A stretch of 5,605 nt of DNA, from contig JAHKLG010000099.1 of the NCBI GenBank assembly GCA_029856625.1, forward strand, positions 1 to 5,605, read 5' to 3'. The notes under the pieces were generated by a model. That model searched no databases. It saw only the letters and a program-made list of their open reading frames with translations, and was not told where the DNA came from. Source of the DNA: Candidatus Njordarchaeota archaeon. Lineage in GTDB: Archaea > Asgardarchaeota > Njordarchaeia > Njordarchaeales > Njordarchaeaceae. Below are positions 1-4,734 of the stretch, piece by piece; position 1 is the stretch's first letter; each line of letters begins with the position of its first letter. Position numbers and translations under genes: made by a program.

Positions 1-394
1 TATTATCTCGAATTTCAATGTCCTTCTTAGCTACCTCATAAGGAACTTTTTCACGCTCCATTATCCTCTTTATACGATCTTCTTTACTAGCAATTACTAA
101 TATCGAGATTGGATTATAATCCCGCACCATCCAGTAAGCGAGCTGAGAGTCCAGAACTACATTGCCCTTCAGAGCTTCCTTACGCATCTCATTATCAATC
201 TCTAAATCAAGCTCGGGGTGCTCAGCAACATATTTTGAGAACTCGATAATGTTAAGACCATATTCCTTCGCTTTTTTCCGAAAAATCTCTCCCGCAGAGA
301 CGTATCTCAGAGAAAATTCCTTGGCAAGAGCCTTTGCTATAGTAGATTTCCCAGCTCCATGAGGCCCACTGATAGCAATAATTACCAATTCCAT
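1..394 (-). CDS. cmk: Cytidylate (CMP) kinase, archaeal type, C-terminus cut by window edge
   Basis: Transfers phosphate from ATP to CMP/dCMP in the cytoplasm, for pyrimidine nucleotide supply. 131 codons are visible of the roughly 180-190 usual in the family. The P-loop GPHGAGKST lies at residues 10-18 of a MELVIIAISG start. It is followed by SAGEIFR (33-39), typical of archaeal CMP kinases, then the EF..Y.AE..ELD..ID region (51-67) and GNVVLDSQLAYWM (77-89), which lines the CMP site. An arginine-rich lid segment (R107, R110, R114) comes next. Many relatives have a Gly-Arg or Ser-His pair where this protein has Ser83-Gln84, a variable position. The ATG at 392-394 is preceded directly by GGTGG, and no better in-frame start lies upstream. 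It is the last visible gene of a minus-strand cluster with eL34 and an EMC3-like protein, an order conserved in archaea. The 98-base gap to eL34 may hold its own promoter. Confidence 0.93.
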   Translation of the reverse strand, partial: MELVIIAISGPHGAGKSTIAKALAKEFSLRYVSAGEIFRKKAKEYGLNIIEFSKYVAEHPELDLEIDNEMRKEALKGNVVLDSQLAYWMVRDYNPISILVIASKEDRIKRIMEREKVPYEVAKKDIEIRDN

Positions 395-408
395 CCACCA
401 TATGGATA

Positions 409-431
409 TGCTGAGTAAGCGTTCATCAGCA
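409..431 (-). repeat. Inverted repeat in the cmk leader
   Basis: A perfect 6-base inverted repeat, TGCTGA (409-414) and TCAGCA (426-431), with an 11-base spacer. It lies 15 to 37 bases upstream of the cmk start codon. It could be a weak RNA hairpin in the leader or a protein operator. Repeats of this size occur by chance, so no function is claimed. Confidence 0.3.
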
Positions 432-443
432 ATAATGTATTGG

Positions 444-468
444 AAAAAATCTAAAATAAGCTTAAAAA
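444..468 (-). terminator. T-rich tracts after eL34; possible terminator and/or cmk promoter
   Basis: On the minus strand this stretch has three T runs, of 5 (464-468), 4 (453-456) and 6 (444-449) bases, beginning about 26 bases past the eL34 stop codon. Archaeal RNA polymerase terminates at U-rich tracts without needing a hairpin, so this could end the topoisomerase-EMC3-eL34 transcript. The T-rich TTTTTAAG at its upstream end also resembles a poor TATA box at a plausible distance from the cmk start. Sequence alone does not separate the two readings. Confidence 0.3.
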
Positions 469-494
469 CTCTGAGCTTTATTATCGTAGAAATT

Positions 495-779
495 TTAAAC
501 TGATTTCCCTATATTTGGAGCGTATCTGCGTATTATTTCAAGAGTAAGCTCTCTGCGTAAGCATTCTGCACAGAGATATCCGCCATAAGGTCTCTCCGGT
601 CTTCTACTTGACTTTGGATAATCTTTTGGTTCTCTAGGTACTCCCGCTAGAGGCCTTCCACATATAGCACACTTATACCATCCTTTATTCCTCTTCTCAT
701 AGTGAATTACTAGTCTTCCTCCAGGAGTCCTAACAAAAACTTTCCTCAGCGATCTAGTCCTATATCGTGGTCTAGGCAT
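495..779 (-). CDS. rpl34e: Large ribosomal subunit protein eL34
   Basis: Structural protein of the archaeal/eukaryotic 50S/60S subunit. The 94-residue protein is full length. It has the family's basic start MPRPRYRTRSLRKVFVRTPG, followed by GR.VIHYEKR. A zinc-ribbon pair of CxxC motifs is at C37/C40 and C70/C73, and the family block RRPERPYGGYLC runs over 59-70. The start is secured by a strong Shine-Dalgarno GGAGGTG (786-792) six bases upstream. It lies between the EMC3-like gene and cmk, as in many archaea. The normal C-terminus at a TAA shows that TAA works as a stop here. eL34 is absent from several archaeal groups (for example haloarchaea), so its presence mildly favours a thermophilic Thermoproteota-like or related host. 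Confidence 0.97.
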   Translation of the reverse strand: MPRPRYRTRSLRKVFVRTPGGRLVIHYEKRNKGWYKCAICGRPLAGVPREPKDYPKSSRRPERPYGGYLCAECLRRELTLEIIRRYAPNIGKSV

Positions 780-785
780 TGCTCA

Positions 786-792
786 CACCTCC
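786..792 (-). promoter_or_regulatory. Strong Shine-Dalgarno for eL34
   Basis: GGAGGTG on the minus strand, six bases before the ATG at 777-779. It is the strongest ribosome binding site directly upstream of a gene in the window, as expected for a highly expressed ribosomal protein. Confidence 0.75.
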
Positions 793-802
793 ATCGCATT
801 AC

Positions 803-818
803 TCACTAAATTCACTAA
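803..818. repeat. Short tandem repeat in the eL34 leader
   Basis: TCACTAA occurs twice (803-809 and 812-818) at a 9-base pitch in the 68-base gap between the EMC3-like gene and eL34, just upstream of the eL34 ribosome binding site. It could be a regulator site or a chance repeat in AT-rich DNA. Confidence 0.25.
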
Positions 819-825
819 CCTCTGC

Positions 826-836
826 ATAAAAATATT
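826..836 (-). promoter_or_regulatory. Possible TATA box for eL34
   Basis: The minus strand reads AATATTTTTAT here, about 47-57 bases before the eL34 start. Transcription beginning about 25 bases downstream would give a leader that includes the Shine-Dalgarno. It suggests an internal promoter for eL34 besides read-in from upstream genes. AT-rich matches like this are common, hence the low confidence. Confidence 0.3.
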
Positions 837-847
837 GCACCACTACT

Positions 848-1387
848 TTAGAAAGGTCTCCTCCCCATGATTTTTAATATTCCATTTATTAAAGCCGTCA
901 CAGCGGCATAACTAATGAAGTACCACCAGAAAGCATATATCACCGTATATTTGCCACTTAACACTCCGAACCACTTAATCGGAAGTCCAAATGGAAGAGT
1001 AATTACTGGTTGATTATCAAAGGCAGCGACTATAATTTGATAAGCGATTATGAAGAGGATTAATGAAGCTCCGAGTACTTTTAATTGCTCAGTTGAGAGT
1101 TCCATTTGAAGTTTTCTAATGTAGGCTTCTTCCTTTTTAACCTCACTAATAAGTCGAGGATTACCAGTTCTCATAGCTTTTCTGTACTTTGCCATCCATT
1201 TGCGAATTCTCTTACCATAGATTTGAACTTTATGAATATCTATTATCAACTGCTGCAGTATGGTATATATTATCGCAAGAAGAAGAGAAATTATGGCTAT
1301 GAAGAAACCAGATGCTGGAGGAGATCCAAAACTTGCTTTTATCCAATCGATTAGTGCTCCGAAGATCATTTTGAAGCACCGTCTCAT
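848..1387 (-). CDS. EMC3/TMCO1-family (DUF106) membrane protein, Oxa1-superfamily insertase
   Basis: Archaeal member of the YidC/Oxa1/Get1/EMC3 superfamily, inferred to help insert membrane proteins beside the Sec channel. The 179 residues show the family layout. An N-terminal amphipathic stretch is followed by a first membrane helix (about 27-49). A charged helical hairpin or coiled coil (about 50-103, rich in Lys, Arg and Glu) is the expected cytoplasmic ribosome- or substrate-facing part. Two more membrane helices follow, at about 105-123 and 147-171. The Pro-rich loop FGLPIKWFG (133-141) is typical. No signal peptide is seen. The ATG at 1385-1387 is 10 bases past the topoisomerase stop. 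The second Met (codon 7, 1367-1369), with GGTG seven bases before it, is an equally plausible start. Its place directly upstream of eL34 and cmk is conserved in archaea. Membership rests on topology and gene order more than on single catalytic residues. Confidence 0.85.
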   Translation of the reverse strand: MRRCFKMIFGALIDWIKASFGSPPASGFFIAIISLLLAIIYTILQQLIIDIHKVQIYGKRIRKWMAKYRKAMRTGNPRLISEVKKEEAYIRKLQMELSTEQLKVLGASLILFIIAYQIIVAAFDNQPVITLPFGLPIKWFGVLSGKYTVIYAFWWYFISYAAVTALINGILKIMGRRPF

Positions 1388-1397
1388 AGATCAAAAA

Positions 1398-2225
1398 TTA
1401 CCTTGATTTTCTTCTTTTTAATTTTCTGAAAAAGTCTAAACCCATGGTCTTCATTCCTGACACCACTCTGTCAATAAAGGAACCAATACTTGTCTTAAAA
1501 CTGTTATAGATTACAGTAAATTTCTGAATCGCATCTCGAACAGCTTCTTTCCTGGTCATTTTACCTTCTTCAACAGCCTTAAAGTAAGCTTCTATTTTAG
1601 CTCTGATTTTAGGATTCACAATTTCGGGTACTAGTTCCTCTAAAGCTTTTATAATAGCTATACCGTAGGGTGTAGGTATTAACTTATTACCGTGTCTTGT
1701 CACATATCCTCTTTCAATAATCTTCCGAATATGCTCTGCAAACGTGGCATCCGTTCCAATACCCAATTTATCCATTAACTTAATTAACTCACTCTCCGTT
1801 ATTGGGGGAATAATCCTTGGTTTTTCTTCGATGATTTCGTACCTTAAAATGGGTAATTTACTAGCAATCTTTATACGCCCAATTAGAGCCTTTTTCTCCC
1901 TAATAGACTTCACGCGCTCATATCTATATATGCGGAGAAAGCCCTCTTTCTCGATAATAGTTGTCTTAGCTACATACTTATTGCCCTCATTATCTCTTGC
2001 TTTGATAACAAACTCTTTTAAGATAGCATCACTTGAGAAATTAGCCACAAAATGTCTACATATTAGTTCGTATAATTTTGCAGCATTGGCTCCAAGCTTC
2101 CTTTTGATCTTGCTGAAAGATATCCATTTTTTGGGATGAATTGGCGGATGAGCATGATCATCTCTTTTTCCTTGACAAGGATTTTGTAATTCATAATCCC
2201 CCGGAATAAATCTATTCCTCCTCAT
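1398..2225 (-). CDS. topA: DNA topoisomerase IA (topo III-like), C-terminal part downstream of the in-frame stop
   Basis: Downstream part of the gene that begins at 3299. Its frame is continuous with the upstream part and open from 2291. The first in-frame ATG is at 2223-2225, giving 275 residues; 22 conserved codons (PRTETEIFKRE onward) come before it. Family motifs are intact: DDHAHPPIHP (local residues 22-31) and GIGTDATFAEHI (155-166), both hallmarks of archaeal/eukaryotic topoisomerase III. A basic tail ends in KLKRRKSR, and the C-terminal zinc fingers seen in many bacterial enzymes are absent. Made alone from 2225, it would lack the TOPRIM metal site, the catalytic tyrosine and the PRTET block, so it should not work by itself. 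The only Shine-Dalgarno-like bases (GAGG) sit about two bases from that ATG, too close for good initiation. It is best read as the second half of a single gene reached by readthrough, or as the remnant of a recently broken one. Its TAA stop is 10 bases from the EMC3-like gene. Confidence 0.85.
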   Translation of the reverse strand: MRRNRFIPGDYELQNPCQGKRDDHAHPPIHPKKWISFSKIKRKLGANAAKLYELICRHFVANFSSDAILKEFVIKARDNEGNKYVAKTTIIEKEGFLRIYRYERVKSIREKKALIGRIKIASKLPILRYEIIEEKPRIIPPITESELIKLMDKLGIGTDATFAEHIRKIIERGYVTRHGNKLIPTPYGIAIIKALEELVPEIVNPKIRAKIEAYFKAVEEGKMTRKEAVRDAIQKFTVIYNSFKTSIGSFIDRVVSGMKTMGLDFFRKLKRRKSR

Positions 2226-2291
2226 TTCCTCAAGAATTCTCCAAGCAGCCTTTAGTGTTTCTCTTTTAAATATCTCTGTTTCTGTTCTTGG

Positions 2292-2294
2292 TTA
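2292..2294 (-). other. topA: In-frame TAA at the catalytic-tyrosine codon of topoisomerase IA
   Basis: The minus strand reads CTA ATA TCG TAA CCA AGA ACA GAA ACA, that is L-I-S-stop-P-R-T-E-T. The family signature here is (I/L)-S-Y-P-R-T-E-T, and its tyrosine forms the covalent 5'-phosphotyrosine bond with DNA. TAT or TAC to TAA is a single third-base change. The frame is unchanged on both sides, so this is no indel. The base after the stop is C, unlike the other four readable stops in the window (A, A, T and A). Confidence 0.95.
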
Positions 2295-3299
2295 CGATAT
2301 TAGACCCTCTAGGTATAACTTCTCCGCTAATTTTAGGGTTTTATACGATTCAAAACCCAGATATTTTGCAGCTAATGATGCTAACCTATTGGTGTTTAAT
2401 GGGAGAGGACGTGAAATTTTCTTCTCATTCTCTTTAATATCTTCGATAATGATCTCCCTTCCTAATCCCTTAGCAAAATTAATAGCTTCCTCTTTACTTA
2501 AGAACACTTTTTCCGAAAGAAATTTCACTTCTCCAGAATTCACTTTACATATAACTTTTACCCTAAATTTTCTGAATCCCCTAGCCCTCTCCTTAGATTT
2601 CAAGTGCTCAAGATATCGTCTTACAACTAGAGCAAGCGTAGGTGTCTGGCAAGGTCCGATGGATAATAATGGCAAGCGCGCGGTCTTAAATTTCTCATGA
2701 AGCTTTAATGTAGCTAATCTTGTAAAGGCTACTCCGTATCTTAAGTCCAGTTCTTGCCTAGTTTCTGAAGCATCAATCTTGTTCTTGTCTAAATCCACCA
2801 AGTTTTCCTCTTTAAACGCTTTCTTAATCTCCTCCTTAGTTAATGAACTGAATCTCGCTCTTTTAACTATTATTCGATGATTAACTTTCTTAGCAATAAG
2901 ATCAGCCACTTGCATGCCGATGTTCTCCCCTTCCCGATCAAAATCTGTCGCGATAATCAGAACATCGGCCCTTTTGCACTCTTTTTTCAAAACTTTAACA
3001 ACTTCCCGTGATTCAGGACGAATAACCTTAACTAAGGGAGCTTTTGTTAAGAGATATTTAGGATCAACCTCACGCCACCTCTTTTCGTGAATAGCTTTTG
3101 AAAATTCGCTTGTAAATAAATGCCCTTTAACACTTGTAATCCGATAGATTTTTGAATTCGCCCGAAACTCAAGTATGGGAACTGGCTTTTTAGTAATTAT
3201 TTTTACGTTCTTCTTATCGCCTGCCAGTGCATAAGCTATCTGTTCAGCCGCCCTCGGCTTTTCCGCGACTATTAGAACTCTTTGAACCTCTTTTTTCAT
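2292..3299 (-). CDS. topA: DNA topoisomerase IA (topo III-like), N-terminal part ending at the catalytic-Tyr stop
   Basis: Type IA topoisomerases cut one DNA strand through a tyrosine, pass the other strand and reseal, relaxing negative supercoils and resolving recombination intermediates. This part has 335 residues. The TOPRIM domain starts with VLIVAEKP (conserved Glu13) and holds the metal motif ATDFDREGE (Asp119, Asp121, Glu123). Next come DASETRQELDLRYG (176-189), the topoisomerase III block GPCQTPTL (215-222), and LNT (301-303) leading into AEKLYLEGLIS (325-335). The next codon, 336, should be the catalytic tyrosine but is TAA, after which the gene continues in frame to 1398. With that codon read, the product is 633 residues, normal for archaeal topoisomerase III. 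The ATG at 3297-3299 has GGTGA seven bases upstream. The truncated product would hold the metal site but no nucleophile, so it could not cleave DNA. It is the first gene of the minus-strand cluster, divergent from tRNA-Val. Confidence 0.93.
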   Translation of the reverse strand: MKKEVQRVLIVAEKPRAAEQIAYALAGDKKNVKIITKKPVPILEFRANSKIYRITSVKGHLFTSEFSKAIHEKRWREVDPKYLLTKAPLVKVIRPESREVVKVLKKECKRADVLIIATDFDREGENIGMQVADLIAKKVNHRIIVKRARFSSLTKEEIKKAFKEENLVDLDKNKIDASETRQELDLRYGVAFTRLATLKLHEKFKTARLPLLSIGPCQTPTLALVVRRYLEHLKSKERARGFRKFRVKVICKVNSGEVKFLSEKVFLSKEEAINFAKGLGREIIIEDIKENEKKISRPLPLNTNRLASLAAKYLGFESYKTLKLAEKLYLEGLIS

Positions 3300-3306
3300 G
3301 CTATTT

Positions 3307-3311
3307 TCACC
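3307..3311 (-). promoter_or_regulatory. Ribosome binding site of the topoisomerase gene
   Basis: GGTGA on the minus strand, seven bases before the ATG at 3297-3299. It matches the anti-Shine-Dalgarno end of archaeal 16S rRNA and supports this start. Confidence 0.55.
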
Positions 3312-3319
3312 GGAAAATG

Positions 3320-3334
3320 GAGATGCAACATCTC
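3320..3334 (-). repeat. Perfect inverted repeat in the topoisomerase leader
   Basis: The minus strand reads GAGATG-TTG-CATCTC, a 6-base perfect palindromic arm with a 3-base loop. It ends eight bases before the ribosome binding site. It could fold as a small hairpin in the mRNA leader or bind a dimeric regulator. A motif this short may be chance. Confidence 0.35.
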
Positions 3335-3389
3335 TCCCATTAACGGGTTGTTTTAGATCTGGAGAAAACGCAATATATGCTTAAGAGGC

Positions 3390-3398
3390 TATTTAAAG
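3390..3398 (-). promoter_or_regulatory. Probable TATA box of the topoisomerase gene
   Basis: The minus strand reads CTTTAAATA about 90 bases before the topoisomerase start. Archaeal initiation about 25 bases downstream would give a leader of roughly 65 bases that contains the GAGATG/CATCTC hairpin and the ribosome binding site. It probably drives the topoisomerase-EMC3 pair and perhaps eL34. Confidence 0.45.
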
Positions 3399-3455
3399 AT
3401 GTATTCCACCAGGCATTTAGAAGATTCTTAGATTCAACTTAGATAATAGTAAAAT

Positions 3456-3463
3456 TTTATAAA
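3456..3463 (+). promoter_or_regulatory. TATA box of tRNA-Val
   Basis: TTTATAAA is a near-ideal archaeal TATA box preceded by a purine-rich stretch (GTAAAA) that could serve as the BRE. Initiation about 25 bases downstream falls near 3485, leaving a short 5' leader of about 20 bases for RNase P to remove before the tRNA at 3504. Confidence 0.65.
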
Positions 3464-3503
3464 TTTCCAAGGCCTATGAGCTAACTCTATGAGTATTTCG
3501 TTT

Positions 3504-3578
3504 GGGGCCGTGGTCTAGTGGTAGGACGCCCGGCTGACAACCGGGAGGACGGCGGTTCGATTCCGCCCGGCCCCACCA
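3504..3578 (+). tRNA. tRNA-Val (anticodon GAC), CCA encoded
   Basis: A complete cloverleaf. The acceptor GGGGCCG pairs with CGGCCCC (3568-3574). The D stem is GTCT/GGAC with a GG-containing loop. The anticodon stem is CCCGG/CCGGG with loop CTGACAA, giving anticodon GAC for valine codons GUC and GUU. The variable loop is AGGAC, and the T stem is GGCGG/CCGCC with loop TTCGATT. The discriminator A is at 3575 and the encoded CCA at 3576-3578. There is no intron. The stems are GC-rich against AT-rich surroundings, as in thermophiles. The anticodon cannot read UAA, so this is not a suppressor for the nearby topoisomerase stop. Confidence 0.97.
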
Positions 3579-3580
3579 AC

Positions 3581-3590
3581 TATATTATAT
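3581..3590 (+). promoter_or_regulatory. Possible TATA box of the beta-CASP/NOP2-Sun gene pair
   Basis: TATATTATAT begins two bases after the tRNA CCA and about 90 bases before the beta-CASP start. It could drive that gene and the methyltransferase that follows, with a leader of about 65 bases. No T-rich terminator separates it from the tRNA, so read-through from the tRNA promoter is also possible. Confidence 0.35.
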
Positions 3591-3670
3591 GATTCTGTAA
3601 ATTCCCTATTCAGCTTAGAGCATTAGTTTGGGAGGTAATAGAGAACCTACAATGTAATTAGGGCTCGTTT

Positions 3671-3674
3671 GGTG
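3671..3674 (+). promoter_or_regulatory. Ribosome binding site deciding the GTG start of the beta-CASP gene
   Basis: GGTG lies five bases before the GTG at 3680-3682. The frame is closed by a TAG at 3659-3661 with no other start codon in between, so GTG is the furthest upstream start possible. Confidence 0.5.
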
Positions 3675-3679
3675 TCTTA

Positions 3680-4723
3680 GTGCCTCGATTCAGAATATTC
3701 CTATCCTCTAATGGTATCGTCTTCTCAAACGGCTCTAAAAACGTAATTGCGGATCCTGCAGGTTCTGGAAGCGAAATTGTTCCTGATGTTATTCTTATTT
3801 CTCATGCTCATACGGATCATGTTTCTGGTTTATCTGATATATATAGACCCGGAATTCCAGTTATTATGTCCCCCGAAACTTATCGCTTAATCCGACTTAA
3901 CGGTTATAAGCTAAGATCATCCGATATAATCCTTCTATCCCCCGGAGAAAATATCATTCTTAATGGGATTGAATTTTTAGCTAGACATGCTGGCCATGTG
4001 ATTGGTTCACTTATGTTTGAAATAGATTTTGGCAACATTCGTATTGGATATACTGGTGACTTCAATTTCGAGTCTTCAGTAATTATGCGAAGAGCCGATA
4101 TATTAGATTGCGACTTCTTGGTTATAGATGCCACATATGGTACACCCAAATATAGTTTTCCACCACGCAGAATACTATATCGCTTAATCCGAAAGAAGTT
4201 AAGAGAGGCTAGAGATGAGGGCTATGTGGTGTCACTACATGGTTATGCTTTAGGAAAAGCACAGGAGCTTACTCGATTAGCTTGGGAATTCCTTGGGGGC
4301 TCAATTAGTGTGGAGAAAAAAGTTGGCATTTACAACAGAATTTTCGAGGAATCATCAGGCATAGTCCTAGGACCTTATACCATTGGAGGCCTCGGAGATT
4401 CCTTCATAAGGGATATCTCCTCACCTCAAGCTCCTAGATCCAAAAGATTTATTTTCACCGGATGGGCCGCGACTAGAAAATTTGATAATGCAATAGCATT
4501 TCCTCTCTCTGCTCACTCAGGCTTTTTAACCCTAGTTGATTTTGTGGAAAGAATAGATCCACAAGGAGTAATCGTCGCTTATGGCTTTACCTCTTTTTTC
4601 TCTAAGTACCTCAGGAGAGAATTAGACATTCCCTCATATCCAATACCTCTGATTCCAAGAGAATTAGAATTTAATCCCATCAAAACAGCTGATAGAAGAC
4701 TAAATAAAAACCATTTCTACTAG
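3680..4723 (+). CDS. Beta-CASP metallo-beta-lactamase-fold nuclease (YSH1-like / exonuclease family)
   Basis: Likely a metal-dependent RNA or DNA nuclease of the CPSF73/YSH1-like group (COG1236 type). Visible motifs: D25 near the N-terminus; the metal motif HAHTDH (42-47); GHVIGS (105-110, His106); YTGDF (124-128, Asp127); beta-CASP motif A as DATYG (150-154, usually D/E-[S/A]-TYG); YALGKAQEL (189-197), matching the family's GRAQE block; FTGWA (259-263); motif B as LSAHSG (276-281, His279). Motif C, normally a metal-binding His before Gly (Val in some DNA-processing members), reads AYG, with Tyr301. At 347 residues it is a minimal enzyme without KH domains, so it is not the larger archaeal termination factor aCPSF1. 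It resembles the short archaeal and ligase-associated exonuclease types. It starts at GTG and ends at TAG, 11 bases before the NOP2/Sun gene, so the two are probably co-transcribed. Whether it cuts RNA or DNA cannot be told from the sequence. Confidence 0.85.
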   Translation: MPRFRIFLSSNGIVFSNGSKNVIADPAGSGSEIVPDVILISHAHTDHVSGLSDIYRPGIPVIMSPETYRLIRLNGYKLRSSDIILLSPGENIILNGIEFLARHAGHVIGSLMFEIDFGNIRIGYTGDFNFESSVIMRRADILDCDFLVIDATYGTPKYSFPPRRILYRLIRKKLREARDEGYVVSLHGYALGKAQELTRLAWEFLGGSISVEKKVGIYNRIFEESSGIVLGPYTIGGLGDSFIRDISSPQAPRSKRFIFTGWAATRKFDNAIAFPLSAHSGFLTLVDFVERIDPQGVIVAYGFTSFFSKYLRRELDIPSYPIPLIPRELEFNPIKTADRRLNKNHFY

Positions 4724-4734
4724 AGGCCACAGAG

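Noticed and set aside
423..428. TGATGA on the minus strand as the C box of a C/D guide RNA.
   Set aside because: The preceding base is C rather than a purine and no D box follows at a suitable distance.
1744..2139. Open frames opposite the real genes (162-362 +, 1106-1354 +, 1744-2139 +, 2389-2700 +, 3904-4149 -, 5354-5587 -).
   Set aside because: Each lies antisense to a gene with clear family motifs, and their translations show no recognisable domain.
2292..2294. Selenocysteine or pyrrolysine recoding.
   Set aside because: Those use UGA and UAG; this codon is UAA.
2280..2300. Frameshift, intron or intein as the cause of the topoisomerase interruption.
   Set aside because: The frame is identical on both sides and the flanking residues (LIS and PRTET) join with exactly one codon missing, so nothing is inserted and no bases are gained or lost.
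3504..3578. The neighbouring tRNA as a suppressor for the topoisomerase stop.
   Set aside because: Its anticodon is GAC, reading valine codons only.
3631..3657. Strong Shine-Dalgarno-like GGAGGT (3631-3636) ahead of an ATG at 3652-3654, as a leader peptide.
   Set aside because: The ATG is followed at once by TAA and lies about 15 bases away, so there is no peptide; the motif seems to be chance.
3680..4723. Identification as aCPSF1, the archaeal transcription termination factor.
   Set aside because: It is only 347 residues and lacks the N-terminal KH domains of that protein.
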